Positions 56,139 through 64,000 of a stretch of DNA of 64,000 nucleotides are shown here, piece by piece. The notes under the pieces are model-generated. The model searched no databases. It was not told the DNA's origin and saw only the letters and a list, made by a program, of their open reading frames with translations. Both the position numbers and the translations under genes were made by a program. Origin of the DNA: Sulfuricella denitrificans skB26 (lineage in GTDB: Bacteria > Pseudomonadota > Gammaproteobacteria > Burkholderiales > Sulfuricellaceae); the NCBI RefSeq assembly GCF_000297055.2, contig NC_022357.1:744001-808000 (forward strand), written 5' to 3'. Each line of letters opens with the position of its first letter. Positions within the stretch are counted from its first letter, which is position 1.

Positions 56139-56618
56139 ATGAGCGGATTCACCCATTTTGACGAGGCTGGACAGGCGCATATGGTGGGCGTGGCAGAAAA
56201 GTCGGAAACTCGCCGCATTGCTCGCGCTGTGGGCAAAATTATCATGCAGCCTGCAACGCTGAAGCTGATTCTGGAGGGCGGGGCCAAAAAGGGCGATGTG
56301 CTAGGCGTTGCTCGTATTGCTGCTATCCAGGCATCGAAGCGCACCTCCGAATTGATTCCCTTGTGCCACCCGCTCGCGCTCACCAAGGTTGGCGTGGAGT
56401 TCAATGTGGACGAGTCCAATGCGGCGATCGAATGTATCGTCACGGCGGAAACTTTGGGCCGCACCGGCGTCGAGATGGAGGCGTTGACTGCTGCGAGCGT
56501 CGGTTTGCTGACCATATACGATATGTGCAAGGCGGTGGATCGTGGTATGAGGATGGATGGCATACGTCTGCTGGAGAAACAGGGTGGCAAATCGGGCCAC
56601 TGGGTGGCGGCTGAATAG
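56139..56618 (+). CDS. moaC: Cyclic pyranopterin monophosphate synthase
   Basis: 159 aa from the ATG at 56139 (the longer frame from 56094 is unsupported). [37 protein letters not shown]-type [12 protein letters not shown] and [13 protein letters not shown] are the MoaC signature. Second step of molybdopterin synthesis. Confidence 0.96.
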   Translation: MSGFTHFDEAGQAHMVGVAEKSETRRIARAVGKIIMQPATLKLILEGGAKKGDVLGVARIAAIQASKRTSELIPLCHPLALTKVGVEFNVDESNAAIECIVTAETLGRTGVEMEALTAASVGLLTIYDMCKAVDRGMRMDGIRLLEKQGGKSGHWVAAE

Positions 56619-56812
56619 TGGATATGGGAGGATGGGTGACGGAGCTCGCGCTCCGGAACTTGTGGTGCGGTTGCGTGGTCTTTTATTAAAGACTGGAGTA
56701 ATGAGGTTGAACAGAATAAAATTATGTGCGCATAAATAAAAGTAATTGTAGATTCTCTGCTTTTTGGTATATTAGCGAACTCTGATTTTGTTGATGTAAG
56801 GAAAATATCGTC

Positions 56813-57154
56813 ATGTTTGGAACCAATATGTTCGGCATCAAGGAAATTGATGTAGCTGGGTTGCACTCCCTGTTGAGCGAGAAAAAGAATCTTGCCCTGG
56901 TGGATGTGCGCAGTGATAACGAAGTCGCTTACGGTGTGATCGAAGGTGCGCTACATCTGCCCTTGCACCTGTTGCCGATCAAGGCGGACGAGCTCGACAA
57001 GGATGTTCATACCGTCTTCTATTGCCGTTCGGGCGCGCGTTCGGCGCAGGCCTGTGCCTTCATGGCTGCCAAGGGGCACGACAACGTGTATAACTTGCAG
57101 GGTGGCATTATAGCCTGGGCGCAGTCCGGTCTGGCAGTTGCCAAAGCGGCTTGA
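56813..57154 (+). CDS. rhd: Single-domain rhodanese
   Basis: 113 aa, AAGGA 9 bases before the ATG. Active-site loop YCRSGARSAQAC with catalytic Cys, LVDVRSDNEVAYG as the CH2A-like block and LQGGIIAWA near the end. Transfers sulfane sulfur. Followed by tusA and dsrE on the same strand: rhd-tusA-dsrE is the classic sulfur-relay cluster of sulfur oxidisers, passing persulfide towards an Hdr-like complex. Confidence 0.93.
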   Translation: MFGTNMFGIKEIDVAGLHSLLSEKKNLALVDVRSDNEVAYGVIEGALHLPLHLLPIKADELDKDVHTVFYCRSGARSAQACAFMAAKGHDNVYNLQGGIIAWAQSGLAVAKAA

Positions 57155-57180
57155 TTTTTGTCAGGGAATAGTCGCGGCTG

Positions 57181-57209
57181 TTGCAATTTGCCCTTATCTA
57201 TATTATAAA
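57181..57209 (+). promoter_or_regulatory. Candidate sigma-70 promoter of tusA
   Basis: TTGCAA (57181-57186), 17-base spacer, TATAAA (57204-57209), 46 bases before the tusA ATG. tusA may therefore also be expressed independently of rhd. Confidence 0.45.
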
Positions 57210-57254
57210 ATCCTTTTTTACATCTAAACCCACCACTTTAGGAGACTAAGAAAA

Positions 57255-57482
57255 ATGAACTTCGATAAAGAATTGGACGCTAGCGGCCTGAACTGCCCCC
57301 TGCCCATCCTGCGTACCAAGAAAGCTCTCGCCGAATTGACTGCCGGTCAGGTGCTGAAAGTAATTGCTACCGACCCGGGTTCCGTCAAGGATATGCAAGC
57401 TTTTGCCAAGCAGACCGGCAACGAGTTGCTGTCTTCTGCTGAAGCAGGCGGCAAATATCAGTTCTTCATGAAGAAGAAATAA
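57255..57482 (+). CDS. tusA: TusA sulfur carrier
   Basis: 75 aa. The CPLP of GLNCPLPILRTKKAL holds the sulfur-binding Cys. ATDPGSVKDMQAFAKQTG follows the family pattern. Receives persulfide from rhodanese and passes it to DsrE or to tRNA thiolation. AGGAG precedes the ATG. High-level expression is usual in sulfur oxidisers. Confidence 0.97.
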   Translation: MNFDKELDASGLNCPLPILRTKKALAELTAGQVLKVIATDPGSVKDMQAFAKQTGNELLSSAEAGGKYQFFMKKK

Positions 57483-57534
57483 TAAAAATAGTTTGAAAAA
57501 ATAATAATTATCTACAACCTGGAGGCAACAAATC

Positions 57535-58041
57535 ATGTCGAAGAAACTTGCAATCATCGCGACCAAGGGTACGCTTGACTGGGCTTATCCACCTCTCATT
57601 CTGGCATCCACGGCCGCAGCCCTGGGTTATGATGTACAGGTGTTTTGTACTTTCTACGGATTGCAACTTCTTCGCAAGGATACCAGCGGACTGAAAGTCA
57701 GCCCGCTGGGTAACCCTGGCATGCCGATGAAGATGCCATTTGGACCGAAGTGGTTCAAAGATATCAACTGGAACATTCCCAATATCGTTCAGGCCAGCAT
57801 TCCCGGTTATGAATCACTGGCGACCACATTGATGAAGATGACCATCAAAAACTGTGGGGTTGCCACCATCGATGAATTGCGTGATCTTTGCGTCGAGGCG
57901 GAGGTGAAATTCCTTGCCTGTCAGATGACGGTGGAACTGTTCGGATTCGAGCATAACCAATTTATCGACAATGTTGAGTTTGTTGGCGCAGCGTCGTTCT
58001 TCGAGTTTGCTGGAGAGACCGATATCTGCCTGTACATCTAA
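57535..58041 (+). CDS. DsrE-family sulfurtransferase (DsrE2/DsrE3 type)
   Basis: 168 aa. KLAIIATKGTLDWAYPPLIL opens the DsrE fold; conserved Cys in KNCGVATIDELRDLCVE and in VKFLACQMTVELFG are the likely persulfide carriers, as in the DsrE3A partner of TusA. No membrane helix predicted beyond one hydrophobic strand, which favours the soluble DsrE3A-type over membrane DsrE2. Ends the rhd-tusA-dsrE unit before a strong palindromic terminator. Confidence 0.88.
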   Translation: MSKKLAIIATKGTLDWAYPPLILASTAAALGYDVQVFCTFYGLQLLRKDTSGLKVSPLGNPGMPMKMPFGPKWFKDINWNIPNIVQASIPGYESLATTLMKMTIKNCGVATIDELRDLCVEAEVKFLACQMTVELFGFEHNQFIDNVEFVGAASFFEFAGETDICLYI

Positions 58042-58071
58042 TGTATGGCAGCAGGTTGAACTGATGCAGTC

Positions 58072-58105
58072 AAAAAAGGGCAGGCGATATCGCCTGCCCT
58101 TTTTT
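58072..58105. terminator. 34-bp perfect palindrome, terminator of the rhd-tusA-dsrE unit
   Basis: AAAAAAGGGCAGGCGAT followed directly by ATCGCCTGCCCTTTTTT: perfect 17-bp arms with T-run. It separates the sulfur relay from the lipoate cluster that starts 23 bases later. Confidence 0.92.
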
Positions 58106-58127
58106 ACTTTTAAAGGGTGAGATGAGA

Positions 58128-58568
58128 ATGGCTTTAGTACGCGGCTGCAATTTCCCCGATGACCTGTATTACAACGTGGACGATAACGTGTGGGCTCGAC
58201 ACGAGTCGGACGAGACCATTGTCGTCGGTATGACCACTTACGGCTGCGCACTGTCGGGGGAGATCGTGGCCTGGACGGCAAAGAAAGTGGGTCGGGTGGT
58301 TGACCAGAACAAATCCACCGGCACCATTGAGTCGGGCAAATGGGTCGGCCCAGTCAAGGCGCCCGTCAGTGGCGAAATTATTGCCGTCAACGAGGCGGCA
58401 GTCGCCGTGCCCAGCATGATCAACGTCGATCCTTACGGTGCTGGCTGGCTGATCAGGATAAAACCTTCCGACTGGACAGGGGAGTCCGGCTCGCTCCTGA
58501 GTGGGTTGGCTGCGGCCGAGGCGTTCGAGGCCAAGATGCAGACAGAAGGTTTTCCGGGCTGCGCATAA
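58128..58568 (+). CDS. lbpA: Lipoate-binding protein LbpA (GcvH-like)
   Basis: 146 aa from the ATG at 58128, 7 bases after GGGTGA (ATG at 58122 is too close). GcvH fold with the lipoyl-Lys in TIESGKWVGPV (Lys71), where glycine-cleavage H proteins have SVK; that SGKW context is typical of the sHdr-linked LbpA. PVSGEIIAVNE is the conserved following turn. No glycine-cleavage genes nearby; instead four lipoate-assembly genes follow. In sHdr bacteria it carries sulfur as a lipoamide adduct between complex subunits. Confidence 0.9.
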   Translation: MALVRGCNFPDDLYYNVDDNVWARHESDETIVVGMTTYGCALSGEIVAWTAKKVGRVVDQNKSTGTIESGKWVGPVKAPVSGEIIAVNEAAVAVPSMINVDPYGAGWLIRIKPSDWTGESGSLLSGLAAAEAFEAKMQTEGFPGCA

Positions 58569-58594
58569 TTGTTGCCTGCCGACTGCATTTTTTT

Positions 58595-58669
58595 ACCGCA
58601 AAGGGCGCCAAGGAACGCGAGGTAACCCATGTTGTTGTGTTTCTTTTGCGTCCTTGGCGCCTTCGCGGT
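58595..58669. repeat. Intergenic inverted repeat between lbpA and lipS1
   Basis: ACCGCAAAGGGCGCCAAGGA continuing ACGC (58595-58618) faces GCGTCCTTGGCGCCTTCGCG continuing GT (58648-58669): arms of 22-24 bases with a few indels, 29-base loop. It can form a long hairpin in the transcript and resembles a dispersed palindromic repeat. Confidence 0.65.
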
Positions 58670-58731
58670 TCAATGTTTTGTTGAACTGCATTATGGAGCC
58701 CGTCATGTTTAATGACTGCGGCGGTGCTTAA

Positions 58732-59787
58732 ATGGATTGGCTGAACATTGCAGCAAAGATCGAGCCACTGGAAGGCCTCTCACTGGATGCCGCCCTAGTA
58801 GGGGAAATGCAGTGTGCCGCTGATACAATGGACGACAGCATCGATTTCTATACGCCAAGCTTCAAATCCTACGCCACATCCGAAATCGCCTCCTGCAGCA
58901 AGAGCGCCTGGCCAGCAGTTTCTATTACCGGACCGGACTGTAAATTGCAGTGTGATCACTGCAAAGGCAGAGTTCTCGCAAGCATGATTCCGGCCCGTAC
59001 TCCGGAAGAATTGTGGCGCGTAGCCAACCAGCAGATCGAACACGGCGCTCGTGGCATGCTGCTGACCGGAGGCTCCAACCATCACAACGAAGTCGAGTAC
59101 GATCCTTACTACGCGACTATCCGGCATATCAAAGAGGTATTCCCGGAGTTCAGGATCGCACTGCATACGGCACTGGTGGACAGGGATATGGCGCTACGTA
59201 TGGAGGACAGCGGCATCGATGCCGCCATGATGGATGTAATCGGCGCGCAGGAGACCATCACCCAGGTCTATCATCTGAAGCGCAGCGTGGACGACTTCGA
59301 GCGCTCACTGGAGAATCTGGTGGCGACGCGCCTTAAGGTGGTGCCGCACATCGTGTTGGGGCTTCATTACGGTCACCTTCTGGGCGAACGGGTTGCGCTG
59401 GAAATGCTGCGCCGCCACCAGCCGGCAGCCGTTGTGCTGGTGGTGGTGATGCCGTTCTACGCACCGGCCCACCAGCCTTTCGGCGTACCTGACAGCCTTG
59501 AAGTCGGCCGTTTTTTTCTCGACGCGCGACAGGCCTTGCCGGATATCCCGTTGCTGCTCGGTTGTGCGCGACCGGCAGGTCAGGTCAAGGCCGAGATCGA
59601 TGCCTATGCGCTGATGGCCGGTTTGAATGGGATCGCGCATCCTGCCGACGGCATGGTCGAACTGGCGGCTCGGCTCGGCCGGAAGGCGCGTATTGCCTCT
59701 GCTTGCTGTTCAATGGCAGTGGGTGGCGAGATGGTGATGGGGGGCGGAGTATGGACAAAACTTGGCGCGTCATCGATACCGGCCTGA
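58732..59787 (+). CDS. lipS1: Radical SAM lipoate synthase subunit, LipS1 type
   Basis: 351 aa. Radical-SAM cluster motif CKLQCDHCKG (CxxxCxxC); other Cys in SCSKS and ACCSM may bind an auxiliary cluster used as sulfur donor. Resembles biotin-synthase-like enzymes rather than LipA. In the sHdr-associated pathway two such proteins insert sulfur at C6 and C8 of octanoyl-LbpA. Assignment as S1 rather than S2 rests on gene order. Its last 37 bases overlap the ligase gene. Confidence 0.8.
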   Translation: MDWLNIAAKIEPLEGLSLDAALVGEMQCAADTMDDSIDFYTPSFKSYATSEIASCSKSAWPAVSITGPDCKLQCDHCKGRVLASMIPARTPEELWRVANQQIEHGARGMLLTGGSNHHNEVEYDPYYATIRHIKEVFPEFRIALHTALVDRDMALRMEDSGIDAAMMDVIGAQETITQVYHLKRSVDDFERSLENLVATRLKVVPHIVLGLHYGHLLGERVALEMLRRHQPAAVVLVVVMPFYAPAHQPFGVPDSLEVGRFFLDARQALPDIPLLLGCARPAGQVKAEIDAYALMAGLNGIAHPADGMVELAARLGRKARIASACCSMAVGGEMVMGGGVWTKLGASSIPA

Positions 59788-60803
59788 GGCCGGCGGCGGA
59801 GAATATCGCCCTCAACCGCGCCCTGCTTGAAGCGCGTCAGGCCGATGAAATCCCCAATACCCTGCGGTTTTTGCGCTTCCGGCCAAGCGCGCTGCTCGGC
59901 TATCACCAGAGTGCGGAGCAGGAGCTCGATCTCGATTACTGCCGTGCCAACAATATTACCGTACAGCGCCGTATCACTGGCGGAGGGGCGATCTACTTCG
60001 ATGAAACCCAGATCGGCTGGGAACTCTACCTTACCAAAGAGACTCTCGGCTGCGCCGACATGGAGCAGATTGCTCGCCGCATCTGTGTAGCGGCGGCGCG
60101 GGGAATCTCTGCCTTGGGCGTCGAGGCGAGATACCGCCCGCGCAATGACATCGAGGTGGAGGGAAAAAAGATCTCCGGAACCGGCGGCGCGTTCGAGGGT
60201 AATGCCCTGATGTACCAGGGCACGCTGCTGCTTCGGTTCGACGTGGAAAAAATGCTGCGCGTGCTGCGCATCCCGGCCGAAAAGCTTTCTGACAAGGCAA
60301 TTTCTTCGGCGCGGGAGCGGGTGACGAATTTGGCCGATTTGCTTGATCAGGTGCCCGACCTTGAGGTGGTCAAGGCGGCGCTGACCGGGGCATTCACCAA
60401 GGAGTTCGGTGTTTCTTTCGCCCCGGGCAATCTGGCTGCGGCAGAGTTGGCGCGTTATCAAGATGCCCTGGCCGAGATCGGCCATCCGGACTGGGTCAAT
60501 CTGATTGACCTCCCGGCGGAAGATATGCCGATCCTGCAGGCATCGCGCAAATTCTCCGGTGGCTTGCTGCGGGTAAGCCTCGCGTTTGATGCGCGCGCCG
60601 GTCGTATCAGGCAAGTGTGGTTCAGCGGCGATTTTTTCGTCAGCCCGAAGCGCGCGGTGGTTGATCTGGAGGCGGCATTACGCAATGTGCAGCTGGATGG
60701 GGTCGAAGAAATAATCCGGTCGTTTTTCGCTCGGCAGCAGGCGGATTTGTTGATGCTTACACCGGATGATTTTGCAGCAGTGATCCGGCAAGCTGTCGGA
60801 TGA
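59751..60803 (+). CDS. slplA: Lipoate/octanoate-protein ligase, sLpl(AB) type
   Basis: 350 aa from the ATG at 59751 (GGGGCGGAG just upstream). LplA-fold with RRITGGGAIYFDE (the RRxxGGG motif), DIEVEGKKISGTGGAFEGN and a C-terminal domain (about 255-345) like LplB, so both halves are in one chain. It loads octanoate or lipoate onto LbpA. Overlaps lipT by 4 bases. Confidence 0.87.
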   Translation: MDKTWRVIDTGLRPAAENIALNRALLEARQADEIPNTLRFLRFRPSALLGYHQSAEQELDLDYCRANNITVQRRITGGGAIYFDETQIGWELYLTKETLGCADMEQIARRICVAAARGISALGVEARYRPRNDIEVEGKKISGTGGAFEGNALMYQGTLLLRFDVEKMLRVLRIPAEKLSDKAISSARERVTNLADLLDQVPDLEVVKAALTGAFTKEFGVSFAPGNLAAAELARYQDALAEIGHPDWVNLIDLPAEDMPILQASRKFSGGLLRVSLAFDARAGRIRQVWFSGDFFVSPKRAVVDLEAALRNVQLDGVEEIIRSFFARQQADLLMLTPDDFAAVIRQAVG

Positions 60804-61870
60804 GAGTGGAAGTGGATGTGCTGGTGGTCGGGCTCGGTCCGGCTGGCGCCGCGGCGGCATTGGCCGCAGCGCAAGCCGGGTTGCGCGTGGCCGCGGTGGA
60901 GTGTCGTAAGGAAATCGGTGTGCCGGTGCAGTGTGCCGAATTCATTCCCTTGCCGTTGGCTCGTTACGCTGTGCCCGAGGGGGTGTCGCAGCAGCGCATT
61001 CGGGGCATGACCAGTCACCTGCCTTCGGGGTGGGTGGAAAAAAGTGATGCGCCCGGCCTGATGATAGACCGCGCCGCATTCGATCAGGCATTGGCTCGGC
61101 AGGCTGGGCAAAGCGGCGCCAGGCTGTACTTGAACAGCCGCCTGACCGGTCTGGATGGCGCAGGTTCGTCGGCTATTGTGCTTACGCCACAGGGAGAGAT
61201 ATATTTTGATTATCGGCTGCTAATTGCAGCTGACGGGCCGCACTCCTTCGTGGCTCGGTCGCTCGGGCTGCCCCGGCAGGAAACGGTACACACCCGGCAA
61301 TACACCGTACCGCTGCCTGAGGTCGCAGAGAATACCGAAATCTGGCTGTCGCCAGACTATCCTGGCGGCTATGCTTGGCTATTTCCCAAGGGCAGGGTAG
61401 CCAACCTCGGCCTCGGTGTGGACAAGCGCTTTGCGGCTGACACCAAGGCAGCGCTGGATGCGCTTCACCTCAAGCTCGTTGTGGAGGGCAGAGTGGGGGC
61501 GGATATCTTGTATCGAACCGGCGGGTCGATTCCGGTCAGCGGCCTGCGCCAGAATTTGGTGGTGGGTAACGTTCTGTTCGTCGGGGATGCGGCTGGGTTG
61601 ACGCATCCCATTACCGGTGCCGGCATCGCCGCCGCCGTGGTGTCTGGTGAATTGGCAGGGCAGGCTGCAGCGGACAGGTTGATGGGGCACGAGGATAATG
61701 CGTTGATGAATTATGAAAATACTGTCCGCGAACAATTCAGTGCCAGTCTGGAGCGAGCTTTGGTGCGTCGAGCCGGGTTAGGGAAGTGTTGGGGTAGGCC
61801 AGCGGCGAGTGAGGACAGGGTGCAGCGGCGCGGATGGGTCGCTTTTCCGGAATATTACGAGGAGCCATAG
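60800..61870 (+). CDS. lipT: FAD-dependent geranylgeranyl-reductase-like protein, LipT
   Basis: 356 aa. Rossmann FAD motif VVGLGPAGAAAALAA at the N-terminus and GDAAGLTHPITGAGI near residue 270, with IAADGPHSFVARSLG between; hallmarks of the geranylgeranyl reductase-like flavoprotein family. Within lbpA-lipS1-sLpl-lipT-lipS2 clusters it is thought to supply electrons for the radical-SAM steps. Start overlaps the ligase stop by 4 bases. Confidence 0.82.
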   Translation: MRVEVDVLVVGLGPAGAAAALAAAQAGLRVAAVECRKEIGVPVQCAEFIPLPLARYAVPEGVSQQRIRGMTSHLPSGWVEKSDAPGLMIDRAAFDQALARQAGQSGARLYLNSRLTGLDGAGSSAIVLTPQGEIYFDYRLLIAADGPHSFVARSLGLPRQETVHTRQYTVPLPEVAENTEIWLSPDYPGGYAWLFPKGRVANLGLGVDKRFAADTKAALDALHLKLVVEGRVGADILYRTGGSIPVSGLRQNLVVGNVLFVGDAAGLTHPITGAGIAAAVVSGELAGQAAADRLMGHEDNALMNYENTVREQFSASLERALVRRAGLGKCWGRPAASEDRVQRRGWVAFPEYYEEP

Positions 61871-61871
61871 C

Positions 61872-62993
61872 GTGATTGAGATGCCCCCTGATTTTTACCA
61901 TCCCGATTACCGCATCAAGACGCCGACGATGCGTTCTCCCGAATACGTCCAGATGAGCACGGCAGCCGCCATCACGCTCGGCTTGGTGCCGGGCCGCATG
62001 TATCGTACCGACTGCACGCATTGCCTTAACTTGCTGCTGACTTATCCCGAGGGCTGCCGCGCCAATTGCGCCTATTGCGGCCTGGCGCGGCACCGCGAAG
62101 AAACGCGCGATTATGCCGACCGCAACTTCATCCGGGTGGATTGGCCGGCGCTGAGCTACCGGGAAGTGATCGCACGCGTTCGAGCTGGCGGGGACAAGGG
62201 ACGGTTCCAGCGGATGTGCATTTCCATGATCAGCCATCCTGATTCAAACCTCGATACGCTGGAGTTGCTGACGCAATGGGTCAGTGAGTTGCCGCATATT
62301 CCGGTTTCCATCCTCTCCAATCCCACTACCATGGAACGCGATGATCTGGTGCGCCTCAAGCAGGCTGGCGCAGATATCTTTACCGTGGCGCTGGACGCCT
62401 TAACGCCGGAAATCTTCGAGCGCACCCGAGGCAAGGTCGTGGACAGCCCGCACCGCTGGGAAAAATACTGGCAGGCGATAATCTGGGCGGCGGATATTTT
62501 TGGTCCGGAAAAATTCGGAGTGCACCTGATTTGCGGCATGGGGGAAACGGAGCGCGAATTGCTCGAAGTGGTGCAACGTATCAAGGAGTTGGGCGGCCAT
62601 AGCCATCTGTTTGCCTTCTTCCCCGAGAATGGTTCCCTGATGGAAGATAGTCCGGCCTGCGGGCCTGCACAATGGCGGCGGGTGCAACTCGCGCGCTACC
62701 TCATCGACTATGCGGGTGGTGAATTTCGTCGCATGGTGTTCGATGAGGCTGGGCAGGTGGTTGATTTTGGCGTGGAGGGAAGCGAATTGGCAAGGTTTAT
62801 CAACGCCGGCAAGCCATTCCGTACTTCCGGTTGTCCGGGCAAGGACGATGCTGAAATATCGGCATGCAACCGACCTTATGGCGACAGCAATCCGGCCAAC
62901 ATATTGTCATACCCATTTAAGTTAGGTCCGGAAGATATTGAAATCGTTAAACTTCAGATGAAGGGTGAAATTGTTAAACCATTTCAGGAATAA
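61872..62993 (+). CDS. lipS2: Radical SAM lipoate synthase subunit, LipS2 type
   Basis: 373 aa from a GTG at 61872, with GAGGAG 8 bases upstream (ATG at 61881 is an alternative). Radical-SAM motif GCRANCAYCGLARH (CxxxCxxC); CLNLLLTYPEGC precedes it and SGCPGKDDAEIS-type CPG lies near the C-terminus (RTSGCPGKDDAEISACN). Partner of LipS1 in sulfur insertion. Last gene of the cluster. Confidence 0.8.
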   Translation: MIEMPPDFYHPDYRIKTPTMRSPEYVQMSTAAAITLGLVPGRMYRTDCTHCLNLLLTYPEGCRANCAYCGLARHREETRDYADRNFIRVDWPALSYREVIARVRAGGDKGRFQRMCISMISHPDSNLDTLELLTQWVSELPHIPVSILSNPTTMERDDLVRLKQAGADIFTVALDALTPEIFERTRGKVVDSPHRWEKYWQAIIWAADIFGPEKFGVHLICGMGETERELLEVVQRIKELGGHSHLFAFFPENGSLMEDSPACGPAQWRRVQLARYLIDYAGGEFRRMVFDEAGQVVDFGVEGSELARFINAGKPFRTSGCPGKDDAEISACNRPYGDSNPANILSYPFKLGPEDIEIVKLQMKGEIVKPFQE

Positions 62994-63237
62994 ACCCGAT
63001 TGTTGCGAAAAAGCAACAAAGCTACTTGTTGTTAATTTATTGTTTATAATTGATATTTAGTAAATTAGATGGGGCTAATATACTAAAATCTTTAGAAAGT
63101 GTTTGAGACATGTAACAGTTTGTGACATATTTCAGACCATGGCTAGCGAAAGGTCTGGATTGGGTTATCAATCAGGAACGAATTCATTCCGGCCGGGCAT
63201 AGAGAATTTACGAATTGATCAACGGAGGGCACACAAG

Positions 63238-64000
63238 ATGAAATTAAAAGCACTGGTAGGCGTTTTGGCTGTTGCAGGTCTGGCAATGCCAGGGATCGCT
63301 TCTGCAACCAACGGTTATTTTTCCCATGGCTACGGTATTAAAGCCAAAGGCATGGGTGGCGCAGCCACCGCGACGGCTAGCGACGCCATGGGCGGCGCAA
63401 ACAATCCGGCCAGTATGGTGTTTGTCGGTGATCGTTTGGATGTCGGCATTGATTGGTTTAGCCCGAAACGAGCTGCAAGTCGTACCGGTGCCGCATCGGC
63501 TGGCGGCTCTCTGGATATGAACGAGGCCAGTAGCAGCAACGATTTTTTAATTCCTGAATTTGGCTACAATATGATGCTGGGCGAAAAAATGTCGCTAGGC
63601 ATTACTGTTTACGGCAATGGGGGCATGAATACTGATTACCAGAATGGCAGTGCAATTCCGGGAACCGGTTGCGGTGGTTCGGCTAACGTGTTGTGCGGTT
63701 CAGGATCTACAGGTGTTAATCTGGAGCAAATGATTGTTGCGCCGACCTTTGCTTACAAGGTCAACGCCAGCAACTCCATCGGCGTATCGCCCTTGTTCGT
63801 TTATCAGCGATTCAGTGCGAAGGGCCTGCAGGCCTTTGGTCCGCTTTCTTCTGATTCTACAAAGCTAACTAATAATGGCCATGATTCCTCCACGGGTTGG
63901 GGTGTCAGGCTTGGCTGGCAGGGCAAGGTAACGGATGCCGTGACCTTGGGCGCAACCTATTCACCCAAGATCGATATGAGCAAGTTCAAGCGCTATGCTG
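63238..64000 (+). CDS. FadL/OmpP1-family outer membrane protein, truncated by window edge
   Basis: First 254 codons; the gene runs past the window. Start at ATG 63238 with GGAGGG 9 bases upstream. Signal peptide (GVLAVAGLAMPGIASA), then NGYFSHGYGIKAKGMGGAAT, the FadL/TodX hatch and NPA-like motif (GANNPASMVF), and alternating beta strands. Such channels take up hydrophobic compounds. Long leader (62994-63237) with a small GTTGC-GAAAAA-GCAAC hairpin after lipS2. Confidence 0.9.
   Translation, partial: MKLKALVGVLAVAGLAMPGIASATNGYFSHGYGIKAKGMGGAATATASDAMGGANNPASMVFVGDRLDVGIDWFSPKRAASRTGAASAGGSLDMNEASSSNDFLIPEFGYNMMLGEKMSLGITVYGNGGMNTDYQNGSAIPGTGCGGSANVLCGSGSTGVNLEQMIVAPTFAYKVNASNSIGVSPLFVYQRFSAKGLQAFGPLSSDSTKLTNNGHDSSTGWGVRLGWQGKVTDAVTLGATYSPKIDMSKFKRYA

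Overview
The window looks like chromosome of a chemolithotrophic betaproteobacterium of the sulfur-oxidising type (inference; Sulfuricella- or Thiobacillus-like lineages come to mind, but nothing here fixes the genus). Reasons: two sulfide:quinone oxidoreductases under a sigma-54 promoter, a rhodanese-TusA-DsrE sulfur-relay set, a lipoate-binding protein with its dedicated lipoate-assembly enzymes (the set associated with sulfur-oxidising heterodisulfide reductase, sHdr), a membrane-bound uptake [NiFe] hydrogenase, and typical betaproteobacterial housekeeping genes (coaBC-dut, radC, rpmB-rpmG, acnB, clpS-clpA, mnmA, queC, moaC).

Layout. 1-2.7 kb: 3' part of an AddA/RecB-type helicase-nuclease. 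2.7-7.6 kb: accessory island with a stand-alone inverse-autotransporter barrel, an orphan BrnA-like antitoxin, three small unknown genes with attC-like spacers, a 0.7-kb gene-free stretch full of inverted repeats, a TumE/TumA-type toxin-antitoxin pair and a Mut7-C protein. 7.6-13.5 kb: housekeeping, MscS and CorA. 13.6-17.3 kb: nickel module (NikR, and an ECF-type NikKLMQO transporter operon with an extra 32-codon ORF). 17.6-30.8 kb: one long hydrogenase operon, hybOABC-hybD-hypC-hupK-hypABFCDE, divergent from the nickel transporter across a probable NikR operator. 30.9-32.6 kb: two exported VPLPA-CTERM proteins. 32.9-38.7 kb: three c-di-GMP/phosphorelay proteins. 38.7-46.7 kb: glutaredoxin, tRNA-Lys, YeeE/YedE transporter, queC, nudJ, mnmA, a 7-bp tandem repeat, gst and acnB. 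46.9-51.9 kb: tandemly duplicated (65-aa protein + SQR + terminator) modules and their likely sigma-54 activator. 52-56.6 kb: clpA/clpS, a BepA-like protease and moaC. 56.8-63 kb: rhd-tusA-dsrE and then lbpA-lipS1-sLpl-lipT-lipS2. The window ends inside a FadL-family outer membrane protein.

How it fits together. Nickel is imported by NikKLMQO, sensed by NikR and inserted by HypA/HypB into the hydrogenase large subunit; HypCDEF build the Fe(CN)2CO centre and HybD trims the C-terminus. H2 electrons leave through HybA/HybB to quinone, the same pool fed by SQR. Persulfide sulfur can be passed rhodanese -> TusA -> DsrE towards a lipoate-dependent sulfur-oxidising complex; its carrier LbpA and the lipoate machinery are here, but no hdr subunit genes are present in the window.

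The least explained features are the paired 65-aa/SQR modules with their Cys-rich PAS sigma-54 regulator, the 32-codon ORF in the nickel operon, the in-frame palindromic repeats in two enzymes, and the inverted-repeat element at about 5.95-6.29 kb.
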